Notes: generated by a model from the letters alone, not told the origin. A DNA stretch of 64,000 nt from Planococcus lenghuensis (GCF_001999905.1 NZ_CP019640.1:3654897-3718896); one strand, 5' to 3'. Positions 9,263 to 18,723 are shown, counted from the stretch's first letter. Program-made: numbers and translations.

Positions 9263-10405
9263 TTATTTCGTTTTCAGCAACTCATACTGGCGTATAATTT
9301 CTTCAGTGATTTCACTGTCTTCAGGCAATCCGCTCACGCTGTTCAGGACGCTTGTCAATCCGTCGCGCTGAACCATCTCCTGCAGCTGTACAGCTTCTTC
9401 ATCTTCCGGATTGTCGAATAATAAAGCGGCGGCGATGGCTTTTGCCATATTCATATAAGACAGCCCCGCTTTTTGCGCCTGTGTCGCGGGACGGATGAGC
9501 CGGTCTTCAGGTCCCAGTTTCCGGATCGGCGCCCGTCCCACCCGTGTGACGCCATCATTCAAGTATGGATTTTTGAAGCGTTCGATATTCTTGTTGATAT
9601 ATTCAAGATGTTCCGCTTCATCCAGACCGTATTCCTTTACCAGGTAAGCGCCTGTCTCTTTCAGCGTTTCTCTGACCTGCTGCTCGATGTCCGGGTCGGC
9701 CAGTGTCTGGTCGATGGTCTCTTTTCCTTCCAGGTAGCCGAGATAAGCAATGACAGCATGACCTGTATTTACTGTAAATAGTTTCCGTTCAATGAAAGGC
9801 GCCAGCTCGGCTACAAGCTTCATCCCTTCCACATGCGGAATCTCTTCTGTTGTTTCGACGACCCATTCATAATAAGGCTCGACAAGCACATCGAGTGACT
9901 CCTGGTCTTGGATCGGAACGATGCGGTCCACAGCAGAATTAAAGAAGTAGACCTTTTCTTCCAGCCCCGCTTTTACTTCGTCATCGAGGTGTTCCATAAC
10001 ATGCGCTTTCAGAATATCGGTCGCACCGATCTGATTTTCACACGCAATAATATACAATTTATCGTCGGTCGCATTTACACGCGCGGTGATCCCCCGGGCA
10101 ATCAAAGGAGCGATTCGCGGTAAAATAGTCGGACCGATTGCAGTCGTCACATAGGCGGCGCTTTGGATTGCGCCAATAACCGCATCTTCCTGATGCATGT
10201 TATTTAATCCGGATACATTTTCAATCGTCATCGTTTCTTCTTCCGGCTGGGCGAGCCTGACTTCATACGTGCCCAGATCATTCAGCTTGCCGATGACCTG
10301 TTCTGCAATATCAACGAACGTGACGTGATAGCCTGACTGGGCGAAGAGTGCGCCGATAAAGCCCCGGCCGATATTTCCGGCACCAAAGTGAACAGTTTGT
10401 TTCAT
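9263..10405 (-). CDS. mtlD: Mannitol-1-phosphate 5-dehydrogenase
   Basis: A 380-residue NAD-dependent enzyme that oxidises mannitol 1-phosphate, the product of the mannitol PTS, to fructose 6-phosphate. The N-terminal nucleotide-binding motif is HFGAGNIGRGFIG. FFNSAVDRIVP, GMKLVAELAPFIERKLFTVN and TGHAVIAYLG are family signatures. The start at 10405 is preferred because AAAGGA lies 9 bases before it; ATG at 10414 overlaps the mtlR stop as ATGA but is too close to the ribosome site. It is the last gene of the mannitol operon. Confidence 0.95.
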   Translation of the reverse strand: MKQTVHFGAGNIGRGFIGALFAQSGYHVTFVDIAEQVIGKLNDLGTYEVRLAQPEEETMTIENVSGLNNMHQEDAVIGAIQSAAYVTTAIGPTILPRIAPLIARGITARVNATDDKLYIIACENQIGATDILKAHVMEHLDDEVKAGLEEKVYFFNSAVDRIVPIQDQESLDVLVEPYYEWVVETTEEIPHVEGMKLVAELAPFIERKLFTVNTGHAVIAYLGYLEGKETIDQTLADPDIEQQVRETLKETGAYLVKEYGLDEAEHLEYINKNIERFKNPYLNDGVTRVGRAPIRKLGPEDRLIRPATQAQKAGLSYMNMAKAIAAALLFDNPEDEEAVQLQEMVQRDGLTSVLNSVSGLPEDSEITEEIIRQYELLKTK

Positions 10406-10410
10406 TATCA

Positions 10411-12498
10411 TCATTCCTTTATCAGATTATGTTGAAGATAGTCCAAAAACAGATCTTCGAGTTTCTTTCGGATCATGTTCTCATTGGAAGAAGAAAAAAT
10501 CATCATCGCTACGTCACTCTCGATCAGGCTCGAGCTGATGAGACTGAGGATCTCTTGCTCTCTGACACTCATGCTCACCGGAGCCAGCATCAGCAGCAGA
10601 TTATTCATGTGTACGGTCTCGCCATCCATCCCTTTGATCGGGCACGGTTTATCGAGATGCGCCACTTGGAAGATCAGTTCCCGGATACTTTCGTCCCGGC
10701 AGTGGAAAAGACCGATATTCGTATCCGGAATTCCGAGACCGCCTTTCTTTTCGCGCTCTTCCAGTTCACGCTGCACGCTTTCCGGATTGGTGATCAGTCC
10801 GTCCCGCGTGCTTTGTTCGACCATTTCCTGCAGCACGAGCCGATGATCTGCGACTTGCTGTTTTCTGTAGACTTTTAAATTAGTCAGAATCGATTCCATA
10901 CTGGAATGGACATCCTTTATCTCCTGCAGGAGTGTCTGCACGTTCGGCTGGTTCGGCTGGGCAGGCTCTTCAAACTGATTTCCGGCGTTCAAATACCGTT
11001 TTCTGCTGATGATCTTCTCCAAATGATCCTGCAGATAATTTTCGATATCCCGGATGTCCCTGTCACTCAACAATGGACTCACCATAATATAATCCACGTC
11101 TGTAACCGGAAGGCGAATAGTGGAAATCACAATGTCATAATCATGGAAGTTGCCGGATTGAAAATCATTGATCGACGAAATGGCGACAGAATCGATTTCA
11201 ACCAATTCCTTTTGGATCCGGCTTGCCAGCATTTTCGATGTGCCGATGCCTGTCGGACAAACAACAATAGCGTTGAGCTTGATCCGCTCTTCATTCATCA
11301 GCAGCGCTGATCCGAAATGCAGGACGATGAACGCGATCTCATCCGCCGGGAAATCGATATCCGGAAACTCGGTTTCCAGGCTTTTCTTGACCGCCATGAA
11401 CAGCATCGGATATTTTCTTTTAATCTCTTCCGTCAGCGGATTAAACAGTTCCAATTTTTGTTTCAGCCGGAAAATGGACGGTCCCATATGCGCCAGCAGT
11501 CCCTGGTACAGAGAGAAATCGTCAGCGAGATTCACATGCAGGCTGGATGAAACGTCGAGAATCATATTCTTGATCAATTTGCCCAGCAATACATTATCGT
11601 AATAAACCAAATCAGCCGCTTGAACTTTTGATCCCCGCAGGATGATTGATAGAAAATGAATATCGCTGCCCGTCAGCGCGATGGAGAGAGCTGATTCCAG
11701 CTCATCGGCTACTCCGTTTATCAATTCATATTCACTTGTGTATTCATTTGCCGTTTCATCTTCCTGCTGCAGCAAAAACCCCTGCTCTGTCCGCTGGATC
11801 GTCAGGCAGGTATGGATAACCAGCCCGATATAATCGCTGTCCGCCAGTCTTCCCTGCTCTTTGTTGATCTTTTCATTCACCAGTCCATCGACCAGCGTCA
11901 GATACCGGGGAGAAAAATAACCGAGTACGTTTCCTTCCATCGGTTTCCCCAGTTGAAGCTGGTACAGGTTTTCAATGATTTCTTCATAAAAGTGAATGAG
12001 AAAATAGTTTGCAAGTGCGTGCCGCTTATTGGCTTCTTCTCCACCCACTTCCACGCCGACACCTCTTTTGCGGGTCAACGTAATGGAGAATTTACCGATC
12101 CATTCGGCCAGATCATTCAAATAAGCCGACAGCGTAGCTGTGCTGACACCGAGCTGGTTTGCCAGCACCTGCTTTTTGAAGGACGGACCGTCATGCAGCA
12201 GGGTGATGAGCAGATTCAGCTTCCGTTCTTCCGGCGTTTCATCGGTGGGCCGGACACTCGTCAAATTTTGGATGAGCCGGTAAATCTGTTCGTTTTTCCC
12301 GTCAATGAAGAGGCCGTCGTTCGCCGTCCGCTTCAGCACCAGATCAAATTGCATCAACAGCTTCTCCACGGATTTCAAATCCCGCTGGATTGTCCGGACA
12401 CTCACATTCAAATACGTCGACAGCGAATGGACTGTATGTTTGCCGGATGTCCGTACAATCAATTCAATAATGGATTTTTCCCTAAATGTGATAAATAT
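10411..12498 (-). CDS. mtlR: Mannitol operon PRD-type transcriptional activator MtlR, non-standard start
   Basis: A PTS-regulated activator of about 695 residues. The order is an N-terminal winged HTH (LSTYLNVSVRTIQRDLK), a second HTH (FKKQVLANQLGVSTATLSAYL), two PTS regulation domains, an EIIB-like domain (VVCPTGIGTSKMLASRIQKE) and an EIIA-like domain (VAHLDKPCPIKGMDGETVHM). It binds upstream of mtlA and is controlled by phosphorylation through the PTS. The frame is open from 12507, but the first normal start codon is TTG at 12462, which would cut into the HTH. Homology requires the protein to begin near ATA 12498 or ATC 12492, just after a purine-rich GAGGGAGAGG. The 5' end is therefore uncertain. 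Confidence 0.85.
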   Translation of the reverse strand: MFITFREKSIIELIVRTSGKHTVHSLSTYLNVSVRTIQRDLKSVEKLLMQFDLVLKRTANDGLFIDGKNEQIYRLIQNLTSVRPTDETPEERKLNLLITLLHDGPSFKKQVLANQLGVSTATLSAYLNDLAEWIGKFSITLTRKRGVGVEVGGEEANKRHALANYFLIHFYEEIIENLYQLQLGKPMEGNVLGYFSPRYLTLVDGLVNEKINKEQGRLADSDYIGLVIHTCLTIQRTEQGFLLQQEDETANEYTSEYELINGVADELESALSIALTGSDIHFLSIILRGSKVQAADLVYYDNVLLGKLIKNMILDVSSSLHVNLADDFSLYQGLLAHMGPSIFRLKQKLELFNPLTEEIKRKYPMLFMAVKKSLETEFPDIDFPADEIAFIVLHFGSALLMNEERIKLNAIVVCPTGIGTSKMLASRIQKELVEIDSVAISSINDFQSGNFHDYDIVISTIRLPVTDVDYIMVSPLLSDRDIRDIENYLQDHLEKIISRKRYLNAGNQFEEPAQPNQPNVQTLLQEIKDVHSSMESILTNLKVYRKQQVADHRLVLQEMVEQSTRDGLITNPESVQRELEEREKKGGLGIPDTNIGLFHCRDESIRELIFQVAHLDKPCPIKGMDGETVHMNNLLLMLAPVSMSVREQEILSLISSSLIESDVAMMIFSSSNENMIRKKLEDLFLDYLQHNLIKE

Positions 12499-12573
12499 GC
12501 CTCTCCCTCATTTCGCTTTGAATTTTCCTTCCCTGTAAGATCTTAATCGCGGATTCCGAAAATCAGAATAGCA

Positions 12574-12599
12574 CAAAAAGGCAGGAAATCCCGCCTTTC
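12574..12599 (-). terminator. Terminator or attenuator between mtlA and mtlR
   Basis: On the minus strand AAAGGCGG and TGCCTTT pair around a short loop, followed by T residues, 14 bases after the mtlA stop. It may keep mtlR and mtlD expression below that of the transporter. Confidence 0.65.
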
Positions 12600-12612
12600 T
12601 GCGCTGATGCTA

Positions 12613-14598
12613 TTAGCTTCTGTTGATGATCTCTTTCACTTCTTTTGCTGTTTTGGCTTGGACCAGTTCATCCACGTTCTCCTGCTCGGCACAAATTACT
12701 GCAATGCCGGACAGGATTTCCAGATGGGTACCGTCCTTGCCGGCAATCCCGAAGATCAGTTTTGCGGACTCTCCATCAAAGTCTACCCCGTTCGGAACCT
12801 GGACAACCGTAAAACCGGATTTGATGACCGCTTTTTTCGCCGCTTCGGTTCCGTGTGGAATCGCTACGTTATTGCCCATATAGGTAGTGGTGATTTCTTC
12901 CCGTTTGAGCATTTCCTCCACGTAGGATTCTTCCACGTAACCGCCCCGGACAAGCGCTTCACCGGCAAACCGGATCGCTTCTTCTTTTGTGGCGAATTCC
13001 TGGTTGATGAAGATGTTTTCTTCCAGCAAGAGGCTGTCCTCTTCCTCTTCTGCCATATGTGGTGTGGTGCCCACTGCGTCTGTCTCAGACTCTTCAACGA
13101 GTTCCACTTGCGGTTCTGCAACACCGCTATCGCTTTTCAGATTTTCGATCAATCTATCATATTCCGGGCTCGACAGGAAATTATCCACGGAAATGTGATA
13201 CGCATCCGGTGCTTTGTTTTCAGCCCGCGGCGTCAGTTTCTCTTGGGTGATAATGATTTGTGCGTCAGAAGGGATGTTGCTGATGGCGGTATTGGTAACT
13301 GTGATATCCATATCCGCTTCTTTCACCTTTTTCTTCAGGAGCGACGCACCCATGGCACTGGAACCCATACCGGCATCACAGGCGAATACAATCTTGTGTA
13401 CGTTGCTTGGCATTACCCCGCTGCCCGATGCAGTTCCTGCTGCTCCGGCAGTGGGCGCAACGCCACCAGCCGTAAGGCCAGCAACCGAACTTTTCTTGCC
13501 TTTCATCTGTTCCATTTTCGCTGTTGCCGCACTGATATCTTCGTCTGTTTCTTTGCTCGCTTTCAATACGGTTGCTGAAATCAGGAACGACACCGTTGCT
13601 GCAACCAGTACCGCCGCGTAATTGGCAAGGAGGACCAGGAATTCCGGTGTGACTGCAGTGATTGCAATTATGCTGCCCGGAGATGCAGGTGCAACCAATC
13701 CGCCATTAAGCAATACGAGGGTAAAGACACCGCTCATACCGCCTGCGATGACAGATAAGAGCAGCATCGGCTTCATCAGCACGTATGGGAAGTAGATTTC
13801 GTGAATCCCGCCGATGAAATGGATGATCGCCGCCCCTGGTGCCGACTGTTTCGCCACGCCTTTTCCGAACAGCATGAATGCGAGCAGGACACCAAGACCC
13901 GGTCCTGGATTGGCTTCCAGCAGGAATAAGACCGATTTTCCCGTCTCCTGAACTTGCTCCAGTCCGATCGGTGTCAGGATTCCGTGGTTGATGGCATTGT
14001 TCAGGAACAGGATTTTTCCGGGTTCAATCAGGATGCTCGTCAATGGCAGCAATCCCGTATCGACCAGCCAGTCAACTCCCAAAGTCAGTAACTCTGTGAC
14101 AGCTGCCACAATCGGGCCGATGATCCAGTAAGCAAAAAGGGCGAGGGCCGCCCCCAGGATACCGGCAGAGAAGTTATTGACGAGCATCTCAAAGCCCGTC
14201 CGGATTTTCCCTTCAATCAGCTGGTCAAACTTCTTGATGACAAATCCGCCAGTCGGTCCCATCAGCATAGCTCCTAAAAACATCGGGGTATCCGGAGCTC
14301 CGACGATTACGCCCATCGTCGCAATTGCACCAACGACACCACCGCGCTGATCATAGATGAGTCTGCCTCCTGTATACCCGATAAGCAGCGGCAGCAAGTA
14401 CGTGATCATCGGACCGACCAGTTCGGCCAGACGTTCATTCGGGAAGAACCCGGTTGGTATGAATAATGCAGTGATCAATCCCCAGGCGATGAACGCGCCG
14501 ATGTTCGGCAGTACCATTGAGCTTAAGAAATTGCCGAATTTCTGCACTGCAACTTTTGCGTTTCCGCGACCGTTTGGACGATCCGCTGTGCGAGTCAT
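12613..14598 (-). CDS. mtlA: Mannitol-specific PTS transporter EIICBA
   Basis: A 661-residue fused mannitol permease that imports and phosphorylates mannitol at the membrane. The EIIC domain (about residues 15-350) has many membrane segments, with GVVGAIATMGVIVGAPDTPM and GGIHEIYFPYVLMKP as landmarks. EIIB starts with KIVFACDAGMGSSAMG (phosphoryl Cys407). EIIA carries His582 in NNVAIPHGTEA. Start 14598 is preceded by AAGGAAGGATC; a longer frame to 14652 has no ribosome site. B. subtilis has separate EIICB (MtlA) and EIIA (MtlF) proteins; here EIIA is fused, and no separate mtlF is present. Confidence 0.95.
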   Translation of the reverse strand: MTRTADRPNGRGNAKVAVQKFGNFLSSMVLPNIGAFIAWGLITALFIPTGFFPNERLAELVGPMITYLLPLLIGYTGGRLIYDQRGGVVGAIATMGVIVGAPDTPMFLGAMLMGPTGGFVIKKFDQLIEGKIRTGFEMLVNNFSAGILGAALALFAYWIIGPIVAAVTELLTLGVDWLVDTGLLPLTSILIEPGKILFLNNAINHGILTPIGLEQVQETGKSVLFLLEANPGPGLGVLLAFMLFGKGVAKQSAPGAAIIHFIGGIHEIYFPYVLMKPMLLLSVIAGGMSGVFTLVLLNGGLVAPASPGSIIAITAVTPEFLVLLANYAAVLVAATVSFLISATVLKASKETDEDISAATAKMEQMKGKKSSVAGLTAGGVAPTAGAAGTASGSGVMPSNVHKIVFACDAGMGSSAMGASLLKKKVKEADMDITVTNTAISNIPSDAQIIITQEKLTPRAENKAPDAYHISVDNFLSSPEYDRLIENLKSDSGVAEPQVELVEESETDAVGTTPHMAEEEEDSLLLEENIFINQEFATKEEAIRFAGEALVRGGYVEESYVEEMLKREEITTTYMGNNVAIPHGTEAAKKAVIKSGFTVVQVPNGVDFDGESAKLIFGIAGKDGTHLEILSGIAVICAEQENVDELVQAKTAKEVKEIINRS

Positions 14599-14662
14599 AT
14601 GATCCTTCCTTTCGTAAAGGCAATTTTTTTGCTGTTGTCTCCACTTCATCATAGAGTAGAGA

Positions 14663-14676
14663 TGAAGGCGTTTTCA
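14663..14676. promoter_or_regulatory. Candidate CcpA-binding cre site upstream of mtlA
   Basis: TGAAGGCGTTTTCA matches the degenerate cre consensus TGWNANCGNTNWCA at all but one position. It lies 65 bases upstream of the mtlA start, where CcpA repression of a secondary-sugar operon would be expected. Confidence 0.5.
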
Positions 14677-14843
14677 ATGTTTAAGAAAGTCAACTTTGTC
14701 GTGCTCTTGATGACAAAGCTGGTGTTTCTGTTTCCTCTTATTCCCTAAGTCATATGACAATAATTTCTCACAGGAACAGGACTAGAAAGCAGAAGCATTT
14801 ACATACATTCCTGCTGCAATTCAATATAGTATGAAAACAAAAT

Positions 14844-14876
14844 TTAAAAAACCTCCACCCGATCCGGGCAGAGGTT
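14844..14876 (-). terminator. Intrinsic terminator of nhaC
   Basis: On the minus strand AACCTCTGCCCG pairs with CGGGTGGAGGTT around GAT, followed by a T run. Confidence 0.88.
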
Positions 14877-14890
14877 CAATCACTAAAAAA

Positions 14891-16342
14891 TTATATTTTC
14901 GCAAATTCGCCTGCGACTTTCTTTTCTGTTTTCTTTTTTTCTTCCGTATCTTCCATTTTCGTCATCGTCAGTCCTGTAACACCATAGAACAGTGAAACGA
15001 GCGGTGTAATCATCGCCAGGAAGCAGAATGGAAGATAGACGCTAACCGGTACACCGAGCGTAGCTGCTGTGAAAATGCCGGCTCCCGTCCATGGGATGAG
15101 TGCGCCGCCCTGTGTGCCTGTGTCTTCAAGCACTCTTGACAGGTTCTCCGGCCTCAAATTCAATCGCTCATAAACCGGTCGCATGATCGTTCCGCCCATG
15201 ACGATTGAGAAGTAGATAGAACCACCGATCGCCAATGCCACATAGCTTATAATAATCGTAACAAAGGTGAGGACACCTGTGCTTTCAATTTTATGGATAA
15301 ACGGTGCAACGAGTGCTTCCAATACGCCTGCTTGCGCCATCATGCCGCCCAAGCCAAGAGCAAATAAGAACAAAGCGACAAGTGCGAACATGCTGCTTAA
15401 TCCGCCCCGCACCAATAAGCTGTCGACAATTTCAATTCCGGATTCCACTGAATAGCCGCCATAGAAGAAATCAACAGTTTGAGTGAACGAGAACCCCTGA
15501 TAGAAAATGGCAACCAGGCCGCCGACTGCCGTTCCGATAAAAATTGACGGAAGCGCCGGTTTTTTCAGCATGAGCAGTCCGACCAGCACAATGATTGGAA
15601 TCATCGGGACAAGCCCGAGGCTGAAATTGTCTGCGAGGAACGCTGTCAGCTGTGTAACACTTTGTTCGTTCACAGTAGCGGCCGTATATTTCAGCCCCAT
15701 GAATGTGAAGATGATCGCTGAAATGATAAAAGCCGGTACAGTTGTCCAAAGCATATGTCTAATGTGTGTGAATAAATCGGTTTCCACAACGGTCGGTGTT
15801 AAATTCGTTGTGTCTGACAACGGTGACATCTTGTCTCCGAAATAGGCGCCGCTTATAATCGCCCCTGCGGTAAGCCCGACCGGCACGCCCAGCGTGGCAC
15901 CAACACCCATCAGCGCAATCCCTGCTGTCCCGATGGTTCCCCATGAAGTGCCTGTCGCCAGTGATACCAATGAACAAAAAACCAAAGCTGTCACCAGAAA
16001 GAATTGAGGCGAAATCGTTTCAATTCCATAGTAAATCAGTGTAGGTACGGTTCCGGATGCAATCCATGCACCGATTAAAATACCGACGGTCAGTAAAATC
16101 AGCGCGGGCTGTAACGCCTTGCTCATCGATGTGGTCATCGATTGCTCTACTTGTTTGTAGGTGAATCCCAGTCCCATCATGAATGGAACCAGCACAAGTA
16201 CGCCGATAAACATCAGAATTTGAATCGGTGCATCAAATGCGAGAATTCCAATGGCGATGATTGCAGCCACTGTTCCCAGCATAGCCAATGCATACAAAAA
16301 TGATGGTTTCTTAATATTATTTTCTTCAATATCCGTTTCCAA
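14891..16342 (-). CDS. nhaC: NhaC family Na+/H+ antiporter
   Basis: A 483-residue integral membrane protein with about 11-12 hydrophobic segments that exchanges sodium for protons. Family blocks include LATGTSWGTIGTAGIALMG and AGAIISGAYFGDKMSPLSDT, with the charged and polar residues in the membrane that are typical of NhaC. The extension to TTG 16345 is possible, but TTG at 16342 has better spacing (7 bases) from AGGAG. The C-terminal tail is lysine rich and cytosolic. It is monocistronic. Substrate could be malate-lactate type exchange in some relatives, but the NhaC assignment is favoured. Confidence 0.88.
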   Translation of the reverse strand: METDIEENNIKKPSFLYALAMLGTVAAIIAIGILAFDAPIQILMFIGVLVLVPFMMGLGFTYKQVEQSMTTSMSKALQPALILLTVGILIGAWIASGTVPTLIYYGIETISPQFFLVTALVFCSLVSLATGTSWGTIGTAGIALMGVGATLGVPVGLTAGAIISGAYFGDKMSPLSDTTNLTPTVVETDLFTHIRHMLWTTVPAFIISAIIFTFMGLKYTAATVNEQSVTQLTAFLADNFSLGLVPMIPIIVLVGLLMLKKPALPSIFIGTAVGGLVAIFYQGFSFTQTVDFFYGGYSVESGIEIVDSLLVRGGLSSMFALVALFLFALGLGGMMAQAGVLEALVAPFIHKIESTGVLTFVTIIISYVALAIGGSIYFSIVMGGTIMRPVYERLNLRPENLSRVLEDTGTQGGALIPWTGAGIFTAATLGVPVSVYLPFCFLAMITPLVSLFYGVTGLTMTKMEDTEEKKKTEKKVAGEFAKI

Positions 16343-16345
16343 CAA

Positions 16346-16781
16346 ACCACTCCTTAGTTTTTTTATCTGGGATTGGTCTGCAATTCATCTTACGGGGAGA
16401 AACCCTGAATATGTTGTAAAATGAAGGATTGGGGGATCCAGGCAGAATCCCATAACCGTTGTCACAATGGTAATTACATGAGACCTTCAGGGCGAAAGGA
16501 ATCATCGGAAATTCTTATGTAAGATACCTTGTCATCGACCACTGTATAAACGGTATATGCACATTTTACCAAAGAACTGAATGCTTTGCAAACCACCCTC
16601 CTACAGCCGCAAGGACCAAGCATATCATGTCATTTCCCAACCCGGATATCTTATTCAAATTAATGTATTAATATGCTTTCCGGCACAACGGAGTGTTAGC
16701 GTTTTTTAAATTTGGACAGCGTTTTATCAGCATCTATACTTCCCGGGAATTTATCATATTTTTTGTTTTTGGGCATTAAAA
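16346..16781. other. Gene-poor stretch upstream of nhaC
   Basis: I find no convincing gene. A 40-codon minus-strand frame (16596-16474, GTG start directly after AGGAGG) ends in a protein-like stretch VVDDKVSYIRISDDSFRPEG, which may be the decayed tail of an old gene or a small peptide. The nhaC promoter should also be here; TTTTACAACAT on the minus strand near 16420 is only a weak candidate. Confidence 0.3.
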
Positions 16782-17309
16782 AGGGGCTGTCCAAAAAGCC
16801 CTTAGGCGTATCTTGCTCAGATGTTCTTCCATAATGGAACGGCTTCTGCTGCACAAACACCCGCTTGCTCCTGCGCAAGCGAGTCGCAGATAAAATCGTT
16901 TGCCGCGGACGAACGGCCAAGCCTCCTCTGCCGGCTCCGCCGGCATGCGGAGTCTTGATCCGTCCGTTTTTCCGCAGGCAAGCTGAGGGCTCTTGAAGAG
17001 CCCTCAGCTTTGCGACGAAGCTAGCGAAGCGATGCAGGAGCAGTCTGGGTTTTCGCATTTCTGCTGGCTTCTGCCGTTCCAAGCTAGTTAAAGGAGACAA
17101 CCATGTAGAATGCATAAAGGCGGGAAGACCGGCGGCGACTCCTGCGGGACTAGCACGAGCTGAAGACCCTGGACCGAGCATAGCGAGGGAAGCGGCTAAA
17201 GCCGTGCCCGCGGAAAGCGTCCGCCGGGCCGAACCCCAGCTACTTCTTTACGAATAGAAAAAAGGGCTGCCCCGGAGGTCGTTTTTCATGACCTTTTCGG
17301 ACAGCCCCT
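16782..17309. repeat. 528-bp palindromic intergenic repeat element with 11-bp inverted ends
   Basis: AGGGGCTGTCC at 16782-16792 is repeated exactly inverted as GGACAGCCCCT at 17299-17309. Inside are two oppositely oriented GC-rich modules. The right one (about 17120-17230) contains GGCGACTCCTGCGGG, AGCACGAGCTGAAGAC and GCCCGCGGAAAGCGTCCG, wording I know from noncoding repeats scattered through Bacillales genomes. The left one (about 16830-16990) is a diverged inverted version. No transposase is present. The ends resemble insertion-sequence tips, so this may be a MITE-like element, which is inference. Confidence 0.7.
17257..17309 (-). terminator. Terminator formed by the right end of the repeat element
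   Basis: On the minus strand GGGGCTGTCC, GGTC and their partners GACC and GGGGCAGCCC form a long stem followed by six T residues. It lies just after the small gene at 17327, so the repeat end appears to serve as the terminator of the rRNA methyltransferase transcript. Confidence 0.75.
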
Positions 17310-17326
17310 AATAGGTTGAGCTGTAG

Positions 17327-17515
17327 TTATTGGTTCCGTTCCAGCTCCTGGTACTCTTTCATATACGGGCCTTCCTCAGCCACTGCCGAGTGATAGAGCG
17401 CTTTGATCGCCAAGTTCTTTTCCAGGCCCATGTCTTTTTTGATGCGCTTCAGTTCATCATGCAATTCCCGGTGCTCGTTGATCAGCTTCGTCATTGCCGT
17501 TTTATTGTATTTCAT
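17327..17515 (-). CDS. Small conserved-looking hypothetical protein, 62 aa
   Basis: The ribosome site GGAGGTGA overlaps the stop codon of the upstream methyltransferase gene and lies 4 bases before ATG 17515, which argues for translational coupling. The protein is charged, helical and probably cytosolic (MTKLINEHRELHDELKRIKK). I recognise no domain. Its only clue is co-expression with the rRNA methyltransferase. Confidence 0.6.
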   Translation of the reverse strand: MKYNKTAMTKLINEHRELHDELKRIKKDMGLEKNLAIKALYHSAVAEEGPYMKEYQELERNQ

Positions 17516-17526
17516 GCTGTCACCTC

Positions 17527-18723
17527 CTAGTTCATTATCTTGATGAACACTACTTTTAAATAATTGAATTCCGGATAGTTATGCGGAACCTTGAAATCCT
17601 CCGGCAACTGGTGCTCTTCCAAAATTTTATAACGGGTATTCGTTTCAGTGAATGCTTTATCGATAAAGGATTTGAATTTTTTCATGTTGAAGCTGGCATT
17701 ATTGGTCGATGCAATAATCATCCCGCGGTCACTGGTGATTTTCAGCGTATCCTTAAGCAATTTCGGATAGTCTTTTGCAGTGCTGAACGTCTTTTTCTTC
17801 GTGCGCGCGAAGCTCGGCGGATCGAGTACGACGACATCGAATTTCAGCCCGTGACGCGCGGCATAGCTGAAGTAATCGAAGACATCCATCACCTTGATAT
17901 CCTGGGCTTCAAAATCAATGCCGTTTACAGCGAACTGCTCAATCGTTTTCGGCCGGCTGCGTTTTGCGAGGTCCACGCTTGTCGTCTCCGTCGCACCGCC
18001 AAGGACGGCAGCAATTGAAAATGCACCTGTATAGGAAAATGTATTTAGCACTGTTTTTCCGTCTGCGTACTTGTCCCGCAACGCTTTCCGGACTTCCCGC
18101 TGATCGAGGAAAATTCCGGTCATGGCACCATCGTTTAAATCGACGGCAAAACTCATTCCGTTCTCTTGGACAATCAGCGGGAACTCCCCCCGCTCCCCGG
18201 ACACATAATCATCCTGTTCCACATACTGGCCGTTGGTATCGAAGCGCAGTTTCTCGTATATTCCGCGCGGTGCCGCTACTTCTTTTAACGCTTCGTACAC
18301 TTCTTTACGGAATGAATAAATGCCTTCACTGTACCAGTTCACAACATAAAAATCGGCATAGAAATCGATGATCAGCCCGCCGATGCCATCGCCTTCACCA
18401 TTAAACATACGGAATGCTGTCGTATCCTCAGCTGCGTAAAGATGATGTCGTTCAGCTATTGCTTTCCTGATCTTTCCGGCGAAGAACCGGCTGTCGATTT
18501 CCTCTTTTTCACTGCGGGTCAGCACCCAACCGATTCCTTTGTTCTGCAGGCCATAATAACCTGTTGCGACATAATTACCTGTTGAATCGGTCAGACGCAG
18601 TAAGTTCCCCTCTTTTGGCAGCACCCCCGGTTTCTCCAGTGCATCTTTTAAAACCAACGGATAGCCATTTTTAATCGCTTTAGCCGAAGCCGGTTTTAAT
18701 TGAAGTTCTGCTGACTGTCTCAT
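17527..18723 (-). CDS. Class I SAM-dependent rRNA methyltransferase (RlmI/YwbD-like)
   Basis: A 398-residue protein with an N-terminal PUA-like RNA-binding domain (about residues 5-90), a central EEHEA-like domain and a C-terminal Rossmann methyltransferase. TVLNTFSYTGAFSIAAVLGG is the SAM-binding motif, and VVLDPPSFARTKK holds the catalytic DPPSF motif of 5-methylcytosine-type enzymes. E. coli RlmI modifies C1962 of 23S rRNA; the same target is likely here but not proved. AAGGGTGA precedes ATG 18723. It forms a two-gene unit with the small gene at 17327. Confidence 0.88.
   Translation of the reverse strand: MRQSAELQLKPASAKAIKNGYPLVLKDALEKPGVLPKEGNLLRLTDSTGNYVATGYYGLQNKGIGWVLTRSEKEEIDSRFFAGKIRKAIAERHHLYAAEDTTAFRMFNGEGDGIGGLIIDFYADFYVVNWYSEGIYSFRKEVYEALKEVAAPRGIYEKLRFDTNGQYVEQDDYVSGERGEFPLIVQENGMSFAVDLNDGAMTGIFLDQREVRKALRDKYADGKTVLNTFSYTGAFSIAAVLGGATETTSVDLAKRSRPKTIEQFAVNGIDFEAQDIKVMDVFDYFSYAARHGLKFDVVVLDPPSFARTKKKTFSTAKDYPKLLKDTLKITSDRGMIIASTNNASFNMKKFKSFIDKAFTETNTRYKILEEHQLPEDFKVPHNYPEFNYLKVVFIKIMN

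Noticed and set aside
12607..13578. Long plus-strand open frame opposite mtlA
   Set aside because: It is an antisense shadow of mtlA: high Phe/Cys composition, no ribosome site and no recognisable domain.
16696..17181. Minus-strand open frame of 161 codons across the repeat element
   Set aside because: It lies in a palindromic noncoding repeat, and its composition follows the repeat.
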